Positions 24,272-33,273 of a DNA stretch of 64,000 bases are shown piece after piece. This stretch comes from Dysgonamonadaceae bacterium. GTDB lineage: Bacteria; Bacteroidota; Bacteroidia; Bacteroidales; Azobacteroidaceae. Below the pieces are notes generated by a model, which saw only the letters and a program-made list of their open reading frames with translations, did no database searches and was not told where the DNA came from. Numbering within the stretch: the first letter of the stretch is position 1; each line of letters starts with the position of its first letter. The position numbers and the translations under genes are program-made. The stretch is taken from contig JAITQA010000075.1 of the NCBI GenBank assembly GCA_031289145.1, forward strand, positions 43,643-107,642. Direction: 5' to 3'.

Positions 24272-26455
24272 ATGAAAAAACATATATATGGGATGCGTAT
24301 GAAGATTTATTTCTTGTATATATCGCTGTTTCTTTTATCTTCCTTTGATATATATGCAAAAAAGGTCGACAGGAATAAGGCCGACAGTATTATTTTGAAG
24401 GTACTTGAAAACAGAGATTATTATGAGAGTTTCATTGATACATACGAAGCTAAAATATATATCAAAGGAAACAGTTTGGTAAAAAAGAAGAATATACTCT
24501 ATCGTTTTGCACCCGATTTTTTATACTTGGACAGAAAAGGAAACAACACTTTTGTTGAAGCGGTTGTTGATGTAAATTTCAATTCTCCCAATTTTTTTAA
24601 TTCGCAAATTGTAGCCGTCAACGGAACAAAAAAACACATTGATGACATTCGGGAAAGAGTCATACACTACCTCAACATGAAAATCTATAATTCGACGCTG
24701 TTTAATGAAAAAATTATTTTTCCCGGAGCCAAGGGCGCTTTCAAGTATTACCGTTTTGAATATGTATCTCAAACAGATACCCTCAACCATCTTATTCACC
24801 GAATCAAGGTTATCCCGAAAGTGCGGAGCCAGCAACTGATTTCCGGCTTTCTTGATATTGTAGACGGATTATGGACTATCTCAAGTTTGGATATCAACGG
24901 AAAGTGGGAGTTCACCAAATTCAGAGTGGAAACGGAATTTGGATTGCCTGAAAAGAATTTTCTTTTGCCCTTGCAATCTAAAATTACTTTCAATTTGAAT
25001 CTATTGGGAAACGAAATCGTGAATCATTATTTTTCCACTTTTAGTTACAGCCATATCAGAAAATATGAATCGGAAACGCAACCTGCCGAAATCAATTATG
25101 ATTTGAGCGACTACTTCAAGACTGAAACCGATTCGATACCCATTGTTACAGATGAACAATTCTGGACGGAAAACAGAACGATTGCCCTTACCCCTTATGA
25201 AAAATACCTGATGGATACAAACCGGGACGAGCCGAACAAGATTGATTTGAGTTCCGATTCTATAAGAAATCAACAAAACTTGCCGAAGGGTATTATTGCA
25301 TCTAAACGGTTTCGGTACAACAATACCCAAATGAGTTATTCCGGCTTACTGAACCCGCTCAAACTGGCGTATTCAAAATTGGACGGAGTAGTTTACTGGC
25401 AGCAGTTCCGTTTCAGGCACTATTATGCAAGCGGACAGACACTGCAACTCAACCCCGATATAGGATTTGTATTTCAACGGGAGCAAGTCTATTTTAACGT
25501 ACCGGTACAATGGCATTTCCAACCCCGACGACTCGGGGAAATCAGCTTTAATTTCAGGAATAAAAATCAAACCTATAATGCTACTACCATAGACATGATT
25601 GACAAAGAAATGCCTGATTCTATTGATTTTAACGATTTGGATTTGGAATATTTTCACCATCTCAATTTAGACTTCACAGGGAAATACGAAATTGCCAACG
25701 GATTACTTTTCAAGGCTGGAATCAGTTATGAGTGGTATATTCCCATCAAATATAAGAACAAAGAAACCCCTCTTCTTAGAAGCGGCCTTGGAGAAGAAGT
25801 CGACGAAGACCTTGCCGACCTTGTTGATGACCGCTACCGAGTTGTCACGCCTATGATAGGTATCACTTGGACGCCGGGACAGTATTATCGCTTCAACGGA
25901 AAACAGAAAGAATACATCGGTTCTGCATTTCCTACTTTTTCCGCCGAATGTATTTGGGGTGTAAAAGGACTTTTGGGAAGCAACAGTGATTTTGTTCAAA
26001 TAGAAACGGATATGCAACAAAAAATCCCCGTAGGCCTGATGAGTTCATTCCAATATTACATAGGCGCAGGCAAATTTGTCAGAACCCATTCTCTCTATTT
26101 CGCCGATTTCAACCTTTTTCAGAAACGCAATTTTCCACAATCATGGGATGACCCGATTGGGGGCGTTTTTCATCTGTTGAACGGCGAATGGTACAGCGCT
26201 TCACGGACTTATGCCCAAGCGCATTTTATGTACGAATTTCCATATACTGTTTTCCGTTTGTTCAGAGGCATTACAAAAGACCTGCTCAAAGAGCGCATCT
26301 ACATCAGCCAACTCTACACACCGACGCTCCCTTCTTATACCGAATTGGGATATGGTATCGGCAACTTCATTGGAAATGCAGGCGTTTTCGTTTCATTTCA
26401 CCGGGGTGAATACAAATCCATCGGCGCTAAATTCACGTTTGATTTGGGGAAATAA
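24272..26455 (+). CDS. DUF5686-family outer-membrane protein
   Basis: A 727-residue protein beginning with a signal peptide; the first 9 residues (MKKHIYGMR) may be extra, since the Met at 24299 begins a cleaner signal (MKIYFLYISLFLLSS). The N-terminal part (YESFIDTYEAKIYIKGNSLV, FAPDFLYLDRKG, GLWTISSLDINGKWEFTKF) is that of DUF5686, a Bacteroidota family of outer-membrane proteins. The C-terminal half has alternating hydrophobic strands ending AGVFVSFHRGEYKSIGAKFTFDLGK, as expected for a beta-barrel. The usual N-terminal carboxypeptidase-regulatory-like domain is absent. Function is unknown. Confidence 0.85.
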   Translation: MKKHIYGMRMKIYFLYISLFLLSSFDIYAKKVDRNKADSIILKVLENRDYYESFIDTYEAKIYIKGNSLVKKKNILYRFAPDFLYLDRKGNNTFVEAVVDVNFNSPNFFNSQIVAVNGTKKHIDDIRERVIHYLNMKIYNSTLFNEKIIFPGAKGAFKYYRFEYVSQTDTLNHLIHRIKVIPKVRSQQLISGFLDIVDGLWTISSLDINGKWEFTKFRVETEFGLPEKNFLLPLQSKITFNLNLLGNEIVNHYFSTFSYSHIRKYESETQPAEINYDLSDYFKTETDSIPIVTDEQFWTENRTIALTPYEKYLMDTNRDEPNKIDLSSDSIRNQQNLPKGIIASKRFRYNNTQMSYSGLLNPLKLAYSKLDGVVYWQQFRFRHYYASGQTLQLNPDIGFVFQREQVYFNVPVQWHFQPRRLGEISFNFRNKNQTYNATTIDMIDKEMPDSIDFNDLDLEYFHHLNLDFTGKYEIANGLLFKAGISYEWYIPIKYKNKETPLLRSGLGEEVDEDLADLVDDRYRVVTPMIGITWTPGQYYRFNGKQKEYIGSAFPTFSAECIWGVKGLLGSNSDFVQIETDMQQKIPVGLMSSFQYYIGAGKFVRTHSLYFADFNLFQKRNFPQSWDDPIGGVFHLLNGEWYSASRTYAQAHFMYEFPYTVFRLFRGITKDLLKERIYISQLYTPTLPSYTELGYGIGNFIGNAGVFVSFHRGEYKSIGAKFTFDLGK

Positions 26456-26508
26456 TATAAATTTATATTAACTTTGTAACCTGTTTTAAAATACTAATTT
26501 GAAAATTT

Positions 26509-26859
26509 ATGATGATTCAAGTAATAAAGTCTAAATTACATAGAGTTACCGTGACCGATGCCAATCTGAATTACATCGGCAGCGTGACTATCGATGAAGA
26601 TTTGATGGATGCAGCCAACTTTATCGAAGGAGAGAAAGTGCAGGTACTCAACAATAACAATGGAGAGCGTATTGAAACATACATCATCAAAGGCGCCCGT
26701 GGTTCCAGGATTATTTGTCTGAATGGTGCAGCTGCGCGTAAATTTCTTCCCGGAGATATTGTAATTATTTTATCTTACGCCTTAATGGATTTTGAAGAAG
26801 CGAAGCGGTTTAAACCGGCTATCGTTTTTCCGGATACCTCCGGTAATAAAATTGACTGA
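26509..26859 (+). CDS. panD: Aspartate 1-decarboxylase
   Basis: A 116-residue pyruvoyl enzyme that makes beta-alanine from aspartate for pantothenate and coenzyme A. The self-cleavage site is Gly24-Ser25 in [16 protein letters not shown]; Ser25 becomes the pyruvoyl group. K9 (KSKLHR) and the [16 protein letters not shown] region are conserved. An alternative start is the second Met. Two acyltransferase-fold genes follow within 2 and 6 bases, forming a compact operon; no other pantothenate gene is adjacent. Confidence 0.97.
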   Translation: MMIQVIKSKLHRVTVTDANLNYIGSVTIDEDLMDAANFIEGEKVQVLNNNNGERIETYIIKGARGSRIICLNGAAARKFLPGDIVIILSYALMDFEEAKRFKPAIVFPDTSGNKID

Positions 26860-26861
26860 AT

Positions 26862-27758
26862 ATGATGCTGCATTTTAATCCTATCACAATTGCCGATAAA
26901 GAAATAATCCAGCCTTTTTTTGATAAATCCGTTTTCGGCAATTGCGATTTTTCTTTTTCCAATATTTTTAACTGGAAACATTTATACAATACAACATTTG
27001 CCGTTGAAGACGATTTTTTGTATATCCGTTTTCAGACGGCGGAAGATTTGGCGGGTTATCTGTTTCCGCTGGGCGCTACGGATTTGAAAAAAGCGCTCGA
27101 ACGGCTGCTTCAAGATGCGGAAGAGAGATTGGCGCCCTTGTGTTTACACGCCATCACACAAAAAATGTTTGATTTAATTGAAGAATGTATGCCCGGCCTG
27201 TTTACTTACGAAAAAGAAAGGGACTGGTACGAATACATTTATTCTTCCGAAGATTTAATTTCGTTAGTAGGGAAAAAATACCAGGCGAAACGCAATCATA
27301 TCAATAAATTCAAACGGACTTATCAATGGGAATATTTACCGATAACGAGGGAAATTATACCTGATTGCCTACAATTGTATGACCGATGGTGCGCCGAAAA
27401 CGGCGGTTGTAATAGTGAACAATCTTTGATTGAGGAGCGGATAGCTACCCAACAAGCTTTTTGTCATTACGAAACATTGGGGCTAACAGGTGGCGCTTTG
27501 CGAATTAATGGAGAGATACTGGCGTATTCATACGGGCAGGCTTTAGGTAAAAACACTTTCGGCGTACATGCCGAAAAGTGTCTGTCCGAAATCGATGGTG
27601 GATTCGCTATGATTAACCAGCAATTTGCCGAACACAATTGCGCCGCGTATCCTTATATTAATCGGGAAGAAGATTTGGGTTTACCCTCGCTTCGTCAGGC
27701 GAAAATGTCCTATCAGCCGCATATTTTGTTGGAAAAAGGCTCCCTTAAGCTACAATAA
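26862..27758 (+). CDS. DUF2156/phosphatidylglycerol lysyltransferase-C-like protein
   Basis: A 298-residue protein resembling the DUF2156 group, which has the tandem GNAT-like fold found in the C-terminal domain of lysylphosphatidylglycerol synthases. Visible landmarks are FSFSNIFNWKHLYNTTF, YQAKRNHINKFKRTY, GLTGGALRINGEILAYSYGQ and YPYINREEDLGLPSLRQAKMSY, the last typical for the family. No membrane helices are present, unlike MprF. It follows panD by 2 bases and precedes a GNAT gene by 6. The acyl donor and acceptor are unknown. Confidence 0.8.
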   Translation: MMLHFNPITIADKEIIQPFFDKSVFGNCDFSFSNIFNWKHLYNTTFAVEDDFLYIRFQTAEDLAGYLFPLGATDLKKALERLLQDAEERLAPLCLHAITQKMFDLIEECMPGLFTYEKERDWYEYIYSSEDLISLVGKKYQAKRNHINKFKRTYQWEYLPITREIIPDCLQLYDRWCAENGGCNSEQSLIEERIATQQAFCHYETLGLTGGALRINGEILAYSYGQALGKNTFGVHAEKCLSEIDGGFAMINQQFAEHNCAAYPYINREEDLGLPSLRQAKMSYQPHILLEKGSLKLQ

Positions 27759-27764
27759 ACAGTT

Positions 27765-28652
27765 ATGATTCGGTTGGGTGAAACCAAATATAAAAATACA
27801 TTGAAAGCAATGTGGAGACTTTGCTTTCCACAAGATACAGAAGCGTTTATCCGTTTCTATTTCATAAAAATGTATAAAAACGAAGAAACCTTGATTTACG
27901 TAGAAAATGACCAAGCTGTTGCTTCTTTACAAATGATTCCTTTCCAACTGAAAACAGGACAGACTGTTTCCCTTGCCGGGTATATTTCCGGCGCTATGAC
28001 CCACCCTGATTTCCGCAAAAAAGGCTATATGGAGCAGTTATTGAAAGCTGCTTTCGCTGTGATGAAAGAAAAAGGATATGACTATACATTTTTGATTCCA
28101 CAGGAAGAATGGTTGTTCGATTTTTACGAAAAATATGGGTATATACATGCATTTCCATATTCTACCCCCACGCTGCTTACAGAAAAGAGGGAGGCAAAGG
28201 AAACTGCATTTTTTCAGCAAAATCCGGGAATAGAAATAATGCAGGCGCCCGTTTCCACTGAAAAAGACTGGAAAAAAACAGTTGAACGGTATTGGCATAT
28301 TTATTCCGCTTTTCTCATGGAAAAGCCCAATGTGGTACTGAAAAACCGCTTTCAATTTACCGCTATGCTGTTGGATTTTTTTAACGAAAAAGGGATTTTA
28401 TTTGTCGGAGAAGAAGGGATGGCTTTCACTGTTGCAACAGGCGGGCAAATCATGCTCAAAGAATTTTTTTACCGGAACAAGGAAGTGAAGCGGTTATTTT
28501 TAGCATCCATCCGTCACCATTATGCCAACGATAAAATCGTAATCCTTAATGACCCGGACGCCCCCGTTGCCGGTTACAAAGGGATGATTAAATGTTTAAA
28601 CGATTCTCAAAACACCATCACGGATATTTATATGCGTATGATGCTGGATTAA
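27765..28652 (+). CDS. GNAT-family acetyltransferase
   Basis: A 295-residue protein. The N-terminal 120 residues carry the GNAT fold: VENDQAVASLQMIPF, then SGAMTHPDFRKKGYMEQLL, which holds the acetyl-CoA pyrophosphate loop (RKKGYM), and DFYEKYGY. The C-terminal half has a second domain without catalytic motif, ending NTITDIYMRMMLD, reminiscent of Eis-type two-domain enzymes. It is the third gene of the panD unit. Substrate is unknown. Confidence 0.8.
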   Translation: MIRLGETKYKNTLKAMWRLCFPQDTEAFIRFYFIKMYKNEETLIYVENDQAVASLQMIPFQLKTGQTVSLAGYISGAMTHPDFRKKGYMEQLLKAAFAVMKEKGYDYTFLIPQEEWLFDFYEKYGYIHAFPYSTPTLLTEKREAKETAFFQQNPGIEIMQAPVSTEKDWKKTVERYWHIYSAFLMEKPNVVLKNRFQFTAMLLDFFNEKGILFVGEEGMAFTVATGGQIMLKEFFYRNKEVKRLFLASIRHHYANDKIVILNDPDAPVAGYKGMIKCLNDSQNTITDIYMRMMLD

Positions 28653-28699
28653 ATCATGGAAAAGACCGCTTATTCATACGCTCAGATAGGGAAAATTGC

Positions 28700-29863
28700 C
28701 TATCCAATAAAATCAGCGGCTTCGTCAAATAAAGCAGCGAAACATTGGTGCACTGTTTCCGGTGAGACGCGATTGTGCACAGGAAAAGGAACCTGATGAT
28801 TGTATTCATACGGGAAATCCAATTCCTTCACCATGCTTCCGGCACAATTTTCCCCTAAAGCTTCCTTGACGCCCAAAGTGGGAATAACCGTATCCTTTTT
28901 CAAAGTAACAGCCCTGATACGGTCTTTTGCTTTGATAAAAAAAGACTCCCTGAAACCGCGATGTTGTGAAACGGATAACATGGATTTAAATGCTTTTTCC
29001 ATAAAATCTTCATTTTCGGCCGGAGGCAGACCTAAAACAGCCCGGTCTTTCCGTAAAAAATCAATCAACAGGTATTTTCTTAGCTTTTGAAAAGACTCTT
29101 TGTCCATGATGTCGCGTGCATTCCCGTCCATCCGACTGAAAATACTTCCGCCACAGAACATAAACAACTTGCTGTCGGATACTAATTGCTCAGGATTGGC
29201 CAAAAACAAAACCTGAGACAAGAATGCCCCGATGGAATAAGCAAAAAGATTTACAGACGTATTTTCCTTGAATAAAGGATGTTGTCCATTCTTGATTTCT
29301 TTAATCAATTGCCAAAGATTGAAGAATGATTCGCGCCCGGATATGTAAAACCGGCCCGGATTATCGGATATTCTGCTGCTAATAGCAACATTGACAAAAG
29401 TAGTGTTATTCATCTCTATAAACTTCTGTTTCCGGATATGGACGTAGGGCAGTATAGCTCTCGGATTATACCAGTTTGAAGGCGTCCGGTTCATGTGAAA
29501 CGCAATAGGAAACAGGATAACGGCACGGCCTGTACGATAAGCCAGGCGCTCCGCCCAGGGAAGGTATTTCTCCCAGGTATGCTCGTTCAAACCGTGTAAC
29601 AACAAGATAGCCCGGTCGGTTTTAATAACGCCCTTCGGTATGAAAACAGGATAAGTGAACCGACTGTTCTCTACAATATTATTGTCCAAAAGACTGCAAA
29701 ATTCGGTCGGTGGGATTCCTTGCTGATTCCGTACAATTTCATTTTCGCCAATTTCCTGCACAAACAGAAAATGACGTATATCAAGCGGGCTATCTTCTAA
29801 ACTTATTTCCCGGTCGTATGAAAATTGCGATTTCAATTTCTGTATTCTGTCGATAAAGTGCAT
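28700..29863 (-). CDS. Alpha/beta-hydrolase (DUF6051-like)
   Basis: A 387-residue protein without signal peptide. The fold is indicated by AILLLHGLNEHTWEKYLPWAERL (oxyanion region), VILFPIAFHMNR and the nucleophile elbow AYSIGAFLSQ with serine in the GxSxG-like context YSIG. A late histidine lies in EYNHQVPFPVHNR. I recall a Bacteroidota family of this size (DUF6051) but cannot name a substrate. It is convergent with the GNAT gene and divergent from the LytTR gene. Confidence 0.7.
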   Translation of the reverse strand: MHFIDRIQKLKSQFSYDREISLEDSPLDIRHFLFVQEIGENEIVRNQQGIPPTEFCSLLDNNIVENSRFTYPVFIPKGVIKTDRAILLLHGLNEHTWEKYLPWAERLAYRTGRAVILFPIAFHMNRTPSNWYNPRAILPYVHIRKQKFIEMNNTTFVNVAISSRISDNPGRFYISGRESFFNLWQLIKEIKNGQHPLFKENTSVNLFAYSIGAFLSQVLFLANPEQLVSDSKLFMFCGGSIFSRMDGNARDIMDKESFQKLRKYLLIDFLRKDRAVLGLPPAENEDFMEKAFKSMLSVSQHRGFRESFFIKAKDRIRAVTLKKDTVIPTLGVKEALGENCAGSMVKELDFPYEYNHQVPFPVHNRVSPETVHQCFAALFDEAADFIG

Positions 29864-30000
29864 GCTGTTTTTTTATACAAAAAAACAAGATAAATCCGTT
29901 CTCTCCAAAAAAAAGGGATTTTGTCCCAACCAAAGGGACAAAACAAGCTATTCTGGGACGAAATTGATGCTTACGGGGCAATTTTTTTAAGAAATAGTTC

Positions 30001-30008
30001 TATCTTTG
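30001..30008 (+). promoter_or_regulatory. -7 promoter element for the LytTR gene
   Basis: TATCTTTG at 30001-30008 fits TAnnTTTG and is 25 bases before the ATG at 30034. No clear -33 TTTG is seen in the AT-rich sequence upstream. Confidence 0.45.
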
Positions 30009-30033
30009 CTCACTGAAACGAAAAATATAGCGA

Positions 30034-30909
30034 ATGATAGACACCCTGAATCAAAAAATACCGGCTTATCTTTACACGAAACGCAACCTTATCCGGTTGG
30101 TTTTGTTTACCGCTTTGTTTGCCTTGATTTTTATCAATCTGTATAAACCTTTCAGTTCGGAAAACTGGTATCATGTTTCCGAATTTATGTTTTTTGTGTT
30201 TTCGAGCCTTGTTATCCTGACCGGCGTATTAGTCGTTGTTATCAGCCGGATAATTATGTTTTTTTATACGAAAAAATACGCCCTGACTTGGTTGAAATAT
30301 GGTTTGTGGATACTGGTGGAAATCTTTTTCATGTCGCTTTTTTATACCATTTATGTGCTGTCCATCAAAAAAGAACAGGAAATTCTATCCACATTCAAAG
30401 AATCCATCACCAATACAAGTTTGGTATTATTGCTTCCGTATGCCATTTTGAGCTTGTATTTTTCCCGGCAGGAAAAGGAAAAACGACTAAAAAAAATCGA
30501 AGAAGAGAAAACCGACAACAATCCGCAACATACTATTCTCCTGTTTTACGATGAAAAAGGGGATTTGCGCTTATCTATCCAACGAAACAGTCTGCTTTAT
30601 ATCGAATCGGCCGATAATTATGTGATAATATGGTACCGGCATAAGGGCAGCATGAAAAAATTCATCCTCCGTTCGACCCTGAAAGCTTTGGAAGAACAAT
30701 GGCCGGATGCAGATATATTGCGTTGCCATCGCTCTTTTTTGGTCAATTTTGAACAAATAAAGACCATCAGCCGTGAAAAAGACGGTATCTACCTGGATTT
30801 AGGCGTAGAGGAAATCCCTACGATACCCATATCGAAAACGTATAGCGAAAAAGTAATTAACTGGCTGATGAACCATGCCGTAGAAGGAAACTTACCGGAT
30901 AAGGCATAA
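30034..30909 (+). CDS. Membrane-anchored LytTR DNA-binding regulator
   Basis: A 291-residue protein. Four hydrophobic segments occupy about residues 15-150 (LIRLVLFTALFALIFINLY; FFVFSSLVILTGVLVVVIS; GLWILVEIFFMSLFYTIYVL; TSLVLLLPYAILSLYF). A short charged linker leads to a C-terminal LytTR DNA-binding domain (about 185-280): LLYIESADNYVIIWYR, ILRCHRSFLVNFEQI and IPISKTYSEKVINWL. It lacks a receiver, so it is a one-component membrane regulator or depends on an unseen partner. The next gene, encoding a GIN-domain lipoprotein, is convergent, with stops two bases apart. Confidence 0.88.
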   Translation: MIDTLNQKIPAYLYTKRNLIRLVLFTALFALIFINLYKPFSSENWYHVSEFMFFVFSSLVILTGVLVVVISRIIMFFYTKKYALTWLKYGLWILVEIFFMSLFYTIYVLSIKKEQEILSTFKESITNTSLVLLLPYAILSLYFSRQEKEKRLKKIEEEKTDNNPQHTILLFYDEKGDLRLSIQRNSLLYIESADNYVIIWYRHKGSMKKFILRSTLKALEEQWPDADILRCHRSFLVNFEQIKTISREKDGIYLDLGVEEIPTIPISKTYSEKVINWLMNHAVEGNLPDKA

Positions 30910-30910
30910 A

Positions 30911-31648
30911 CTACTGCGTTTGCCGGACACTCCCTGACCCGGTGATTTTTGAGTTTACGGTTTCCGGCGTTCCACGGTAGAGAATATCTCCGGAACCGGT
31001 TATTTGGGCCTCTAAATTTTTATACACATTTACCTGAATATCTCCCGAACCGGTGACGGTGCATTTCGCAGTTTCAACATAAAAATTGTAGGCTTGAATA
31101 TCTCCCGAACCGGTTACTTTAAAGGATGAATGTGAACCGGCGCCAATCAATTTGGCATTACCGGAACCGGTTATTCTTACTTCAATATCTTTACAAACCA
31201 AACTGTCGGCAAAAAGGCTTCCGGAACCGGAAATGGCTAAATCAAAATCCTTTGCATTCACTTCTCCTTTCAATGTGATATCGCCGGAACCGGCAATCTT
31301 TACCTCTTTTAAATTGCGGGAACAGGTATAAATAGTTAATTTGCTCGGTTTTATGAGAGAATCTTTCTTCGCGCTGATAATTAACTTCCGTCCTTCTACC
31401 TTTACATCTAAAGAAGCAAAAATATTTTCGTCGGTGTGAATCTGCAGATAAGGCGCCGAATCGGAAAATTGCTGATAAAATACATCGGCAGAAATATTCA
31501 GAGAAATCTCTTCATAATCCGTAATATCTATTTGCTTGTTTTCCAACTGGTGATTTCCGTAAACAGGCGCATTTCCCGCAAAAAAGCAGGAAACAAAAAC
31601 CGGAAGCATCATAAACATAAAAACAAATGACAAAGTGAAATGTTTCAT
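30911..31648 (-). CDS. GIN-domain (DUF2807) lipoprotein
   Basis: A 245-residue exported protein with a lipoprotein signal ending LPVFVSC (Cys21). Residues about 50-245 are the head-GIN domain DUF2807, a right-handed beta-helix-like fold built from repeats of the phrase TGSGDI (AGSGDITLKGEVNA, SGSGSLFADSLV, TGSGNAKLIGAG, TGSGDIQAYNF, TGSGDIQVNVY, TGSGDILYRG). The repeats are visible at DNA level as repeated ATATCTCCCGAACCGG. Function is unknown; the family is frequent in Bacteroidota envelopes. Confidence 0.9.
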   Translation of the reverse strand: MKHFTLSFVFMFMMLPVFVSCFFAGNAPVYGNHQLENKQIDITDYEEISLNISADVFYQQFSDSAPYLQIHTDENIFASLDVKVEGRKLIISAKKDSLIKPSKLTIYTCSRNLKEVKIAGSGDITLKGEVNAKDFDLAISGSGSLFADSLVCKDIEVRITGSGNAKLIGAGSHSSFKVTGSGDIQAYNFYVETAKCTVTGSGDIQVNVYKNLEAQITGSGDILYRGTPETVNSKITGSGSVRQTQ

Positions 31649-31773
31649 AATTCTTAATTTTTTAATTGATAATTTTTTATCAGGCTACAAATATACAGAT
31701 TTAATTTATAAATACATAATTTTTTGTGCGTTTCAAATTGTCGCGCTCGTCATTGTAAGTGTTTAACGACTAT

Positions 31774-33204
31774 TTAGGAATGCACCCTCAAGCCTTTTTC
31801 CAAAGCCAGTTTCAACAAAAAAGCGTGGGCCGGTTCATATTCATTCGGTATTTCACCGTCAAGGATAGCGTCTTTGATAGCCAGTTTCAGTTCTCCAACC
31901 TCCTTTCCGGGCGGCAAGTCAAACATTTCCATGATTGCCAGGCCATCAATAGGCGGTTGAAAATTACGGATACGGTCTTTTTCTTCAATCTCTTTCAGTT
32001 TACTCCGCACCAATCTGAAATTGCGAAGGAATTGTCGCACTTTTTCCGGATTTTTGGAGGTAATATCCGCTTCACACAACTGCATTAAATCGTCAATATC
32101 ATCACCGGCTTCAAATAACAAACGACGTATAGCAGAATCCGTTACTTCATCGTCAGCCAGAACAATAGGACGCATGTGAAGGGAAACCAATTTTTCGACA
32201 TATTTCAGTTTGTCATTCAAGGGCAGTTTCAGGCGTTGGAAAATAACTTTCAACATTTTCATTCCGATGAACTCATGACTGTGGAAAGTCCAGCCTGTTT
32301 TCGGTTCAAAACGTTTACTTTTCGGTTTGCCGATATCATGAAAAAGCGCTGCCCAACGCAACCACAAATTATCACTGGTTTTTGCCAAGTTATCTAAAAC
32401 CTTGAGTGTATGGCTGAAATTATCTTTATGACCCACACCTTCTTTGGTTTCAATCCCTTTTAACGCCACTAATTCCGGAAGAATAATAGCCAATAAGCCG
32501 GTCTGTTCCAATAATTCAAAGCCGATAGAAGGACAGGGAGACAAGATAATTTTGTTTAATTCGTCTATAACCCGCTCTCCGGAAATAATAGCAATCCGCT
32601 CTTTATTCCTTTCGATGGCTTCAAAAGTTTCGGGATAGATAAAGAAACCTAATTGAGAGGCAAAGCGAATGGCACGCATCATCCGCAAAGGGTCGTCGCT
32701 GAATGTAATATCCGGGTCTAAGGGCGTACGTATCAATAGGTTTTCAAGGTCATCCAAACCATTGAACATATCCGTCAATTCGCCAAATCCTTCTTTGTTG
32801 AGGCGGATAGCTAAAGCATTAATGGTGAAATCCCGGCGATTCAAATCATCTTCCAGACTGCCGTTTTCTACAATCGGTTTGCGGGAATTATGGCTGTAAG
32901 ATTCTTTCCGGGCGCCTACAAATTCAATTTCCGTACCCTTGTATTTTACCTGAGCTGTTCCGAAATTTTTAAAAACGGACAGTTGTGTTTTCTCTCCCAA
33001 ATTTCCGGCAACCGCTTCGGCCAATTGAATCCCACTGCCGACACAGACAATGTCGATATCTTTCGAAGGTCTGCGTAAAAACATATCCCGCACATAGCCG
33101 CCAATAAGATACGTTTCCATTTGAAGCCGGTCGGCCTCTTCCGTTATGAGTTCAAATATTTTTCCTTTTAATTTATTTAATCGTACTAAAGAATTCTGCT
33201 CCAT
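31774..33204 (-). CDS. cca: CCA-adding enzyme / tRNA nucleotidyltransferase with HD domain
   Basis: A 476-residue protein from the ATG at 33204. I prefer this to an in-frame start 26 codons upstream because MEQNSLVRLNKLKGKIFEL resembles the family's N-terminus and the extra sequence overlaps the promoter. The nucleotidyltransferase motif is YLIGGYVRDMFLRRPSKDIDIVCVG (read with its DxD); RRDFTINALA and SDDPLRMMRAIRFASQL follow. An HD domain is present (WAALFHDIGKPKSK). It repairs or builds the tRNA CCA end, needed here because the tRNA in the window does not encode CCA. Confidence 0.93.
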   Translation of the reverse strand: MEQNSLVRLNKLKGKIFELITEEADRLQMETYLIGGYVRDMFLRRPSKDIDIVCVGSGIQLAEAVAGNLGEKTQLSVFKNFGTAQVKYKGTEIEFVGARKESYSHNSRKPIVENGSLEDDLNRRDFTINALAIRLNKEGFGELTDMFNGLDDLENLLIRTPLDPDITFSDDPLRMMRAIRFASQLGFFIYPETFEAIERNKERIAIISGERVIDELNKIILSPCPSIGFELLEQTGLLAIILPELVALKGIETKEGVGHKDNFSHTLKVLDNLAKTSDNLWLRWAALFHDIGKPKSKRFEPKTGWTFHSHEFIGMKMLKVIFQRLKLPLNDKLKYVEKLVSLHMRPIVLADDEVTDSAIRRLLFEAGDDIDDLMQLCEADITSKNPEKVRQFLRNFRLVRSKLKEIEEKDRIRNFQPPIDGLAIMEMFDLPPGKEVGELKLAIKDAILDGEIPNEYEPAHAFLLKLALEKGLRVHS

Positions 33205-33209
33205 GGCGG

Positions 33210-33217
33210 CAAAGGTA
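33210..33217 (-). promoter_or_regulatory. -7 promoter element for cca, five bases from the ATG
   Basis: On the minus strand, TACCTTTG at 33217-33210 fits TAnnTTTG. Only CCGCC separates it from the start codon, so the transcript may be leaderless. It also argues against the upstream in-frame start. Confidence 0.5.
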
Positions 33218-33248
33218 CAAAAAAGTTGCCACTTATCTGTTTTTTGCT

Positions 33249-33256
33249 TACTTTTG
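33249..33256 (+). promoter_or_regulatory. -7 promoter element for the 33.3-kb lipoprotein gene
   Basis: TACTTTTG at 33249-33256 fits TAnnTTTG and lies 17 bases before the ATG at 33274, divergent from the cca promoter. Confidence 0.45.
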
Positions 33257-33273
33257 CAAGTTAAAACAATGAA

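Noticed and set aside
30940..31290. Regularly spaced copies of ATATCTCCCGAACCGG that look like a CRISPR or direct-repeat array
   Set aside because: The repeats are codons for the TGSGDI repeats of the GIN-domain lipoprotein; spacers are coding and of unequal length, and no cas genes are present.
31774..31800. Possible RNA gene or terminator between cca and the GIN gene
   Set aside because: No stable stem or conserved RNA shape was visible in the gap at 31649-31773.
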